Shown here piece by piece: positions 1 through 6,560 of a stretch of DNA of 17,862 nt; position 1 is the stretch's first letter; each line of letters begins with the position of its first letter. The notes beneath the pieces were generated by a model. It was not told the DNA's origin. It did no database searches and was given only the letters and a program-made list of their open reading frames with translations. The position numbers and the translations under genes were made by a program. Origin of the DNA: Acidobacteriota bacterium (GTDB lineage: Bacteria > Acidobacteriota > Terriglobia > Terriglobales > Acidobacteriaceae); NCBI GenBank assembly GCA_021793595.1, contig JAJYSL010000081.1, forward strand, positions 1 to 17,862. The letters run 5' to 3'.

Positions 1-2
1 CG

Positions 3-1766
3 TTTTTCGATCCCAGCGCGACTCTCCACCGGGATCCGGCTCCTCTTGGCGGCCTGCCGGAAGGGATTCCGGAGGGGATGCCGGTGCATGAGGCGTTTGC
101 GAAACAGTGGGGCAGTCTCTCGAAGGCGGTTGGGATAGACGCTCTGATGTTACGCGATTCCTTTGGTATGCCGGTGCCCTATGAGCGAAGGGGCCCCTAT
201 GGGCTGTTAGCCCCATCGCCAGAGGTTGCACAAAGGTTCAGCGATGGCGTGGCCGCTCTGGTGCGGGAGACGAAGCTAGCCAACCCCGATGCTCTCCTCA
301 TGATGTATTCGAACGCGGCCAGTGCGATTGGCGACTGGCGCTGTAACTGCTGCGACCTCGAAGCCATCGCCCGGGAAGGTTACCTCGATATCTTTGTCGA
401 CCAGACATGGGCAGGCGATTGGAATGAACTCGGAGTTCGAGAAAAAGATTTCTGGAATCAACCTGGCCTTGGCTACACCTATCAGTTGGCGTATCTACTG
501 ATGCATGCTGCCATTCTGGCTGATACGACAGTTCGGCATTATCCGCTAATTGAATGTCCTGATGCCTGGGAATCTGAGGATGTACTTCACACGGTGCCCG
601 AGCGCCTTCGCTGGGAGATCTGGGCCTATCTGCATGCGGGTGTTAAGAGGCCAAATGGTCTGAAGCTTCCAGAGGGGACTTATATTGCGATGGTCAATCG
701 CGGCGATCGTTTGTTGAGCCAGGAAGATGTTCATTTTCTGGCAACAAACATCAACGAGGCGGCGCGGGATGCAAGCCAAACTAGGGAGATCTTCGGGCCG
801 ACGCTCGTCTATTCGCGAGAGACGATGCAGTGGCAGATGGACCACGCATCTCCGGATAACGACATTAAAGAATGGATTGATGAGCAGGCGGGCTCGGTGA
901 TGAAGTGGCCACTGCCAATCCTTTCCGCCACCCGCGTGGAGTGGCTGCCAGAGGTCCGCTCCGACTTGTTCATCTTGCAAACGCCGGTGCATCTGAGCGA
1001 AGCGCACCGGGAGTTCATCGCCCAGCTCATTGAGAGCGGCCAGCCGGTAGCGATCTTCGGTTCACCGGTCGGGGGGATATCGCCGGAGCTCGAGAAGCTG
1101 GGCGGTCTAAGGGGAGTGAAGGACGTAGATCGACTGGAGCAGATACACACCGCAAAGCTGGGTAGCTCAGCACGGGATTACGCCAGCGACCTTCCGGCGA
1201 GCTTCCCTACTTTGACCCGTCTCTCTGTGAATCGGAATGCTGCGGAGGACCACGTCCTTTACTCGGTCGAGGACAGTCCCGCGCTCACCTTGAATACCAG
1301 TGGGAAGAGGCGGGTTCTGACATGGGATCCACCGACATTTTTCAGCATCGGCGTCTGGGGCAAAACGGAACCAAAGGCTGGCTACCGGCATTATGTGTGC
1401 TGTGAGCCATTGGTTGAGGTGTGGGGCGGCAGTGCGGCTCCCTATGCTCTGACAGCGGGTGCGCTCAATTTTCTGCTGACAACTTCGAAAACACTCCATG
1501 CTCAAAAGATCGATATGAACCAGACCATGAGCATCTGCGCTTGGCGCACAGCGGAAGGAACGGTCCGCCTACTGGCCGCGAATCTCGAAGAGGGGCTGCG
1601 CGACGTCAGTGATGCCTCTTGCCACGCTGTGTTGGTATTGCCGAAGAGCTGGCGAGCCACCACGCTGAAGAGTCTCTGGGGCGGCGACAAACTGCATGTC
1701 AATAACAACACTGTTGCGCTCAACCTGGATCAGGCGCAATCCAAATTGCTCACGACGGGAGCCTGA
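3..1766 (+). CDS. Putative secreted glycosidase of an unnamed family, copy A (5' end outside window)
   Basis: The reading frame is open from base 3, so the gene begins upstream; the first ATG, at 78, is internal. The residues before it (FDPSATLH, then GIPEG) align with residues 216-239 of the intact copy at 6561-8936. From there the two copies stay close, roughly two thirds to three quarters identical by eye, to the shared C-terminal NLDQAQS motif. Shared blocks include LRDSFGMPVPY, GYLDIFVDQ, HYPLIE and PERLRWE, which look like strand ends of a TIM barrel. A block beginning DLFILQTP resembles the GATase-like (trimerisation) domain of GH42-type enzymes, and a beta-rich tail follows. Copy A differs by extra cysteines (CNCC near base 350, CC near 1400) and a different insert after WDPP. 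Carbohydrate hydrolysis is inferred from fold and context. The substrate is unknown. Confidence 0.8.
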   Translation, partial: FFDPSATLHRDPAPLGGLPEGIPEGMPVHEAFAKQWGSLSKAVGIDALMLRDSFGMPVPYERRGPYGLLAPSPEVAQRFSDGVAALVRETKLANPDALLMMYSNAASAIGDWRCNCCDLEAIAREGYLDIFVDQTWAGDWNELGVREKDFWNQPGLGYTYQLAYLLMHAAILADTTVRHYPLIECPDAWESEDVLHTVPERLRWEIWAYLHAGVKRPNGLKLPEGTYIAMVNRGDRLLSQEDVHFLATNINEAARDASQTREIFGPTLVYSRETMQWQMDHASPDNDIKEWIDEQAGSVMKWPLPILSATRVEWLPEVRSDLFILQTPVHLSEAHREFIAQLIESGQPVAIFGSPVGGISPELEKLGGLRGVKDVDRLEQIHTAKLGSSARDYASDLPASFPTLTRLSVNRNAAEDHVLYSVEDSPALTLNTSGKRRVLTWDPPTFFSIGVWGKTEPKAGYRHYVCCEPLVEVWGGSAAPYALTAGALNFLLTTSKTLHAQKIDMNQTMSICAWRTAEGTVRLLAANLEEGLRDVSDASCHAVLVLPKSWRATTLKSLWGGDKLHVNNNTVALNLDQAQSKLLTTGA

Positions 1767-1810
1767 GCTACCAGTTCTTGTAACGTCTCGAGAATGAGAG
1801 GACGAAGGAC

Positions 1811-2213
1811 ATGAACAGACGTGAACTCATACTGGGAGTTTTTGCAGGTTTTGTCAGCCAGGACCTGATAGGCAATTCAGACACGGATGCGGCCCAACAT
1901 CCGAGATCTCGGGAGCTGACCGCGATCTCTATACCTGGCGATCAGTGGCTGGAGATCGATCTTTATTAGTTCCGGCTAAACCAAATTTCAAGCTCGGCGC
2001 AAGAATTCTGGGATCGTTATTTACCGCTTTATCAGGGCGTGGATGGTTATTGTGGCGTCATTTTGAAATGTCGGCTGGATCGTCGAGTACATCATGGATT
2101 GGCCTGGCGACCTGAATCAGCGGATCGTTTTGCCCAAGGAGAGTGGTGAGCATTCGTGGACAACCGGATATCTGAATCAGGCGCAGTCCGGACTGCTTGC
2201 CATCGCAGATTGA
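1811..2213 (+). pseudogene. Dead, internally deleted third copy of the unnamed glycosidase family
   Basis: An ATG at 1811 after an AAGGA-type ribosome site opens MNRRELILG, nearly the N-terminus of the intact copy (MNRRELIVG). GDQWLEIDLY follows, and then an amber TAG (1967-1969) stands where the intact copy has Trp53. Homology continues (AQEFWDRYLPLY) to about base 2065. There an extra A in a short A run shifts the frame, and NVGW...GDLNQRI resumes in the frame of base 2067. Around base 2160 the match to residue ~116 of the intact protein ends. About nine codons later the sequence becomes LNQAQSGLL and stops at 2211-2213, matching the family's last dozen residues. About 660 codons (2 kb) are therefore missing. 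Three independent lesions rule out a functional product or simple recoding. Copy A ends only 44 bases upstream, so this was probably a tandem duplicate. Confidence 0.9.
2112..2180 (+). repeat. 9-bp direct repeat (CTGAATCAG) within the pseudogene
   Basis: CTGAATCAG occurs at 2112-2120 and again at 2172-2180. The first lies in the N-terminal remnant (GDLNQR) and the second in the C-terminal remnant (YLNQAQ), on either side of the inferred 2-kb deletion. It may reflect short-repeat-mediated deletion, but both copies persist and the junction itself lies between them, so the link is speculative. Confidence 0.5.
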
Positions 2214-2281
2214 AGTAGGAGCAGCTTAGTCTCGGTACTAGTCTTCTGGGACCCCTGAGGATACTTAAGCTTTGCAAAATC

Positions 2282-2287
2282 GGAGGA
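2282..2287 (+). promoter_or_regulatory. Ribosome binding site deciding the start of the GH38-like gene
   Basis: GGAGGA lies 11 bases before ATG 2299. The alternative TTG at 2272 is upstream of this site and has no comparable site of its own. ATG 2308 would be 20 bases away. The spacing is slightly long, but 2299 is the best supported start. Confidence 0.6.
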
Positions 2288-2298
2288 ATCACCGAACT

Positions 2299-4809
2299 AT
2301 GAACAGCATGACTCGTAGGTCCTTTCTGCAATCCGCTGCACTTTCCAGTTTGGCGATCGCCTTAACAGAGCAGCCTTTAGCGGCTTCGCCGTCGGATGCA
2401 CCGCCGGCCAGTTCCATTGAGCAGATTGATATCTGCCATTTGGCCCATCTCGACATTGGCTATACCGACCAGCCCGCTGTCGCGCGCGAGATGCAGAAAC
2501 GCTATATCGATCTGGCATTGGATGCTTCTTTGCGAACCGCTTCGCTGCCCGTCGGCGAGCGCTTCTGCTGGACGGCGGAATCTACCATCCCTGTGTTCGA
2601 CTGGTGGACCGCTGCTTCGCCCCAGCGGCGTGCGGAGTTCCTGAAGACCGTGCACCATGGGCAGATCGATGTCGCTGCTTTGCCATGCAACAACACGCCA
2701 TACATGAGCGAGGAAGAGTGGGCCAAGGCAGTGTCATGGCTTCCCGAGGAGCTTTGGCGCGAAGTCCGGCCGCGCCTCGCCATTCAGGACGACGTCAACG
2801 GCTTTCCGCGCGCGGGTGCTCTCAAACTGCTGGATCGCGGAGTCACGCACGTGCTCACCGGCATCAACGGCGACCGTGATGACCCCTTCCCGCCACCCTA
2901 TCCCTTCTGGTGGAAGCTGCCCGACGGTCGGCGCATGTTCGTCTATCTCGCCCAGCAATATGGAGAAGGCTACGGACTGTTGGGGCAGGCGAACTGGCGG
3001 ATCTGGGACAGCGCAGGTGCCGGGAATACCTTCGCCCGCCCGCCGCGCCCCGGAGAAATATTTGCCTCCGATGAGAAGTCGGTTCGCGAAGCGCACCGCT
3101 TATGTCTTCACCGCCTCACCAGGATTGAGACGGCCGGTTATAAATTTCCGCGCCTTATCGCCTCGGTGACCAACCAGTGGCGATGGGACAACGATCCTCC
3201 TTTTCCCGCACTCGCCGAATTTATTGCAACCTGGAATCGCCTGGAGTTGAAGCCGACGCTGCGATTCACCGGCGCCACGCAGGCCGTTCTCGAGTTTGAA
3301 CAAACCTACGGCGAACGGCTTCCGGTTCACGAGGGTGAGTGGACCGACTGGTGGGCCAACGGCGGTGCATCGATACCGCGCGAGCTGGCGGCCAGCCGGC
3401 TGGCAAAGCGCTACCTGCGGGCCGCGCGCTCTGCCGCCTGGGGAGCATATGGCCCAGCCCTTGTGGCGGCGGAAGATCCTATCCTCCGGGACCTAGTTCT
3501 CTTCGATGAGCATACCTACGATTCGGCCGACAGTATTCTGTTGCCCGGCAGCTACGAAACGCTTGGACAGGAGGCTCAGAAAGCCCTGTACGCATATCGG
3601 GCGATGGGCGAAGCCCAGTTGCTGCTTGGGTCGCGTATGCGCACGCGGCTCGACAATGAGCCTGAGGGGCTCTACGTCGGCAATCCCACGCCATACCCCA
3701 TGACCGGCTGGGTAAACTTTCCAAAGCGTTCTGTACGCCAGGAGTTCCGCTCTCTGATGACCGGGAAGACACCGGTGTTCGTTTACTTCGACAAGACCTC
3801 GGACCGCATTCTTCCCACGCAGTTGCCGGTGCCTCCGGATGCCACGCCGCCGAAGGAATCGGTTGTTGTCAGGTTCTGGGTGCAGGATATGGCTCCGAAC
3901 TCATTTCTGCGGTATGAGTTTGCTGGCTCGGAAGCCAGCGAGCCCTCGACCCCACCCACGCAGGCACAGGTCGAGGTTGACGAACACGGCTGGCCCAGGT
4001 CGGCAGTCTGGCCGGGCATGAAGCAGCCGTTGTTCCTGTCCGGCTTTGGCGACTTCCTGGCCATTGAAGCGCACACGTCCCGGCGCCATCTGGGACAGCT
4101 TCTCGGCCATCGGATCGACGGGAAGGCCGGGAAGGCCGCGGAACAAACCCGGAAGGCCCTGAGCCAGTTGCCCGCGGTCGCCGGTGCCCCTGCTCAGGTG
4201 GAAAAGACGCCATTTACGGTCATCTACACGCAGACCCTGCAGCATCCGCGGCTCAAGTACTTTATCCGGCGCCTGGAACTATGGAACGGGGAGCCTCGTG
4301 CGCGGCTCACCGTTCAGTTGTACCGCACTTCCTCCACAGACCCCGAGAACCTTTATCTGAACTTCCAGTTGCCTGCAGGTGGAAAGATACCCGTGCTCAG
4401 TTGTGGCGGCACTCCGTTCGTCCCGTTTCTCGATCAGCTCGGCGATACCTGCCGTGCCTTCTTTGCGACCGACGGTTGGGCCGATTTCAAGACACCTGCG
4501 GGCGATTGGCTCTGGGTTACGCGCGACGCCCCGTTGGTGACCATCGGCGGCCCTTACGAGTTGAAGCATGACACACGCAACCCGGGTGACACGGACATGA
4601 TTTCCGCACTGATCTTCACGAATTTCTGGGACACGAACTTTGCCGCCGACAGCCATGGCGCGATGGAGTTTCAATTCGACCTGGTATGGAAGCAGAAGAT
4701 CGAGCATCCAGAAGCGCTGGCCGAGATGCTCATGGCTGAGCCCGCGATCCTTATCAACCCGGCTGCTCGCGAGGATCCCTTAGTTCTAAAGGATCTTTGG
4801 CGGCCTTGA
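2299..4809 (+). CDS. Tat-exported GH38-like (alpha-mannosidase-type) glycoside hydrolase
   Basis: The protein has 836 residues from ATG 2299. It opens with a twin-arginine signal (TRRSFLQ, then a hydrophobic run to about residue 29), so it is probably exported folded. The mature part starts with HLAHLDIGYTD (His50, Asp52), resembling the zinc-binding H-x-D-x-G element of GH38. IQDDVNG (Asp164/165) sits where GH38 has its nucleophile Asp, and DEHTYDSAD (His405, Asp408) resembles the GH38 HHD zinc-site region. A C-terminal half of about 400 residues has the beta-sandwich character of GH38-type proteins. The family uses zinc and retains configuration on alpha-mannosides. This member belongs to a divergent branch (DUF5054-like by recollection), so exact substrate and even activity are uncertain. 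It lies 85 bases after the pseudogene and has the same orientation as its neighbours, in keeping with co-transcription with the other mannoside enzymes. Confidence 0.8.
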   Translation: MNSMTRRSFLQSAALSSLAIALTEQPLAASPSDAPPASSIEQIDICHLAHLDIGYTDQPAVAREMQKRYIDLALDASLRTASLPVGERFCWTAESTIPVFDWWTAASPQRRAEFLKTVHHGQIDVAALPCNNTPYMSEEEWAKAVSWLPEELWREVRPRLAIQDDVNGFPRAGALKLLDRGVTHVLTGINGDRDDPFPPPYPFWWKLPDGRRMFVYLAQQYGEGYGLLGQANWRIWDSAGAGNTFARPPRPGEIFASDEKSVREAHRLCLHRLTRIETAGYKFPRLIASVTNQWRWDNDPPFPALAEFIATWNRLELKPTLRFTGATQAVLEFEQTYGERLPVHEGEWTDWWANGGASIPRELAASRLAKRYLRAARSAAWGAYGPALVAAEDPILRDLVLFDEHTYDSADSILLPGSYETLGQEAQKALYAYRAMGEAQLLLGSRMRTRLDNEPEGLYVGNPTPYPMTGWVNFPKRSVRQEFRSLMTGKTPVFVYFDKTSDRILPTQLPVPPDATPPKESVVVRFWVQDMAPNSFLRYEFAGSEASEPSTPPTQAQVEVDEHGWPRSAVWPGMKQPLFLSGFGDFLAIEAHTSRRHLGQLLGHRIDGKAGKAAEQTRKALSQLPAVAGAPAQVEKTPFTVIYTQTLQHPRLKYFIRRLELWNGEPRARLTVQLYRTSSTDPENLYLNFQLPAGGKIPVLSCGGTPFVPFLDQLGDTCRAFFATDGWADFKTPAGDWLWVTRDAPLVTIGGPYELKHDTRNPGDTDMISALIFTNFWDTNFAADSHGAMEFQFDLVWKQKIEHPEALAEMLMAEPAILINPAAREDPLVLKDLWRP
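4120..4137 (+). repeat. Tandem 9-bp duplication in the GH38-like gene
   Basis: GGGAAGGCC occurs twice back to back, giving an in-frame Gly-Lys-Ala-Gly-Lys-Ala. This is the kind of change replication slippage produces, probably in a linker of the C-terminal region. Confidence 0.6.
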
Positions 4810-4886
4810 GCTTTGATGGCAAGCGAGTCGGGGGTATGTTCCGGTTTTATTTTCGTCGGGTAACTCGCGTCAGACCGCAACCGTAA

Positions 4887-4909
4887 ATCCTCCGGCTTTG
4901 CCTGAGGAT
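4887..4909 (+). terminator. Strong hairpin between the GH38-like and beta-helix genes
   Basis: Two 10-base arms (4887-4896 and 4900-4909) pair with one internal mismatch around a TTT loop. The arms begin ATCCTC and end GAGGAT. No T-run follows, so it is not a classic intrinsic terminator. It may be an attenuating or mRNA-stabilising structure within a long transcript. The surrounding 4810-5021 stretch shows no other recognisable element. Confidence 0.4.
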
Positions 4910-5021
4910 ACCTGCTGCAACGGTTTCTGCCCAGCAGTAGTATTTCGGGATCTCTGAGTAAACGAAGTCAACAATGACGCTTCACGTTGGTAGAAAATCG
5001 CGAAGGGAAAGGCGAACATCT

Positions 5022-6515
5022 ATGAGTGGATTAAACGTGATACCAGACCATATCTATGGGCGGCGAGGTTTTTTACGTACCGCGATGCTGGCCGGCGCCG
5101 TTGGGATGCTGCACGACACACCGGCGTACGCGGCCGCGCAAGAAGTTCGCCGCTATCAATTCAATGCCCAGTCCTTCGGGGCCGTTGGAGACGGCGCACA
5201 CGATGACACGGATGCGATTCAAAAAGCGCTGGATCATGCGAGCAGGCAGGGCGGCGGAATCGTCACTTTGCCAGCGGGGAAATACTTGCTTCGCAGTTCG
5301 CTGGTAATCCCCGAGGAAGTAGTACTGGAGGGAATCTCACGCGGGCCAATATCGCATGCCAGGCAACCCGGGCTCCAGGGCAACGGTCGAGCAGTCGCAT
5401 CACCGCCCGCAACCAAGGGACCGCCCGCAAGCGGTTTGACGCTACCCGATCCTCCGGTCGTTGGCATACCGGCCACGGCGGGCCTCAGCACCACTCTCCT
5501 GGCAGTGGCGCAAAGGGGCAAAGAAGATGGCAATGCGTTGATCACCATGGGCAGCAATGCCGCTCTGCGAGGCCTCACCATCTGGTATCCACACCAGAAC
5601 CGCGACAAGACACCGGTGCCCTACCCCTGGACGATTCGCATGAAGGGCGACAACATCACGGTTGAAAACGTTGAGATCCTGAATCCCTGGCAGGGCATCA
5701 ACGCAGACCAGACGCAACGGCACCTCATTCGAAATGTCACTGGCCAGCCCTTGCGCATGGGCATATACCTCGATCGCGTTTACGACATTGGCCGTATTGA
5801 GAATGTCCACTTCAATCCCTGGTGGTGCCACAACCAGCCGATCCGGGAGTTCATGTACTGTCACGGGGAATCTTTTGTCTTCGGCCGGTCCGACTGGGAA
5901 TATGTCTTCAATACATTTTCCTACGGCTATCACATCGGGTACCGATTTATCGAGGGGGAAACCGGCGCCTGCAACGGCAATTTTCTTGGCATTGGGGCGG
6001 ATGGTTCCTGTGAGGCCGTGCGGGTGGACCAATCGCAAGCGTGGATGGAAAAGAGGGTCCCACACGGTGCAAACCATCCTGCTGCAGTGGATCAATTGAT
6101 CGCTCCGGGCCTACTGATCACCAACGGAGAATTTGTATCGCTGAATATTTTGTCTCATCCCGTGGAAACTGATCCGACCCAGGTGGTGGTGGCGGAAACA
6201 AATAAGGGGCCTGTGCGATTTAACAACTGTTCGTTCTGGGGGCCTGCTCGTCGTATTGCAAATCTCGCAGGCAGCGGAACAGTTGGCTTTGATGGCTGTA
6301 CCTTCGTGGAATGGGATGCGGCTTCCTGCGCCATCCAGGCCGAATCGAAAAAGCTACTCGTAAACAGCTGCGAATTTCAACAAGAAGGGTGCCAGGTGAC
6401 GATCGGCGTGGGAGTTCGCCAGGCGGTTATCAGTGGCAACATCTTCACGGGACAGGAACACATCACCAACAACTCCACCGGCAGCGTAGAGATCGGGCTG
6501 AACAGTGCCGGATGA
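5022..6515 (+). CDS. Tat-exported right-handed beta-helix protein (pectate_lyase_3 type)
   Basis: The protein has 497 residues from ATG 5022, preceded by a GGGAAAGG stretch 9 bases upstream. An in-frame ATG at 4974 would add 16 residues ahead of the Tat signal and has no better ribosome site. The N-terminus carries GRRGFLRT and a hydrophobic segment ending near AYAAA (residue 39). The mature protein begins with the family hallmark FGAVGDG..DDTDAIQKAL (residues 52-70), GGG and LPAGKYLL, which start the parallel beta-helix of pectate_lyase_3 proteins, including polygalacturonases and epimerase-like or lyase proteins. Later repeats such as ITVENVEI and FNNCSF are typical helix turns. Catalytic acids cannot be assigned by eye, so pectinolytic activity is only a possibility. 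It ends 45 bases before copy B, consistent with one operon. Confidence 0.8.
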   Translation: MSGLNVIPDHIYGRRGFLRTAMLAGAVGMLHDTPAYAAAQEVRRYQFNAQSFGAVGDGAHDDTDAIQKALDHASRQGGGIVTLPAGKYLLRSSLVIPEEVVLEGISRGPISHARQPGLQGNGRAVASPPATKGPPASGLTLPDPPVVGIPATAGLSTTLLAVAQRGKEDGNALITMGSNAALRGLTIWYPHQNRDKTPVPYPWTIRMKGDNITVENVEILNPWQGINADQTQRHLIRNVTGQPLRMGIYLDRVYDIGRIENVHFNPWWCHNQPIREFMYCHGESFVFGRSDWEYVFNTFSYGYHIGYRFIEGETGACNGNFLGIGADGSCEAVRVDQSQAWMEKRVPHGANHPAAVDQLIAPGLLITNGEFVSLNILSHPVETDPTQVVVAETNKGPVRFNNCSFWGPARRIANLAGSGTVGFDGCTFVEWDAASCAIQAESKKLLVNSCEFQQEGCQVTIGVGVRQAVISGNIFTGQEHITNNSTGSVEIGLNSAG

Positions 6516-6560
6516 TTTGGACGGGCGATTATGCGGGGTTGTAATTCCCGAGGGAAAAAC

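Noticed and set aside
1967..1969. In-frame TAG as a possible recoded codon (for example pyrrolysine)
   Set aside because: The same copy also has a frameshift and a 2-kb deletion, and the intact paralogue has Trp at this site. Decay is the simpler explanation.
2272..2298. TTG at 2272 as start of the GH38-like protein
   Set aside because: It precedes the GGAGGA site and would place a charged extension in front of the Tat signal; ATG 2299 fits better.
2245..4960. Similar GGGAYCYCTGAG stretches before the GH38-like (about 2248) and beta-helix (about 4946) genes as a shared operator
   Set aside because: Only about 12 of 17 bases agree, there is no palindrome, and other genes in the cluster lack it.
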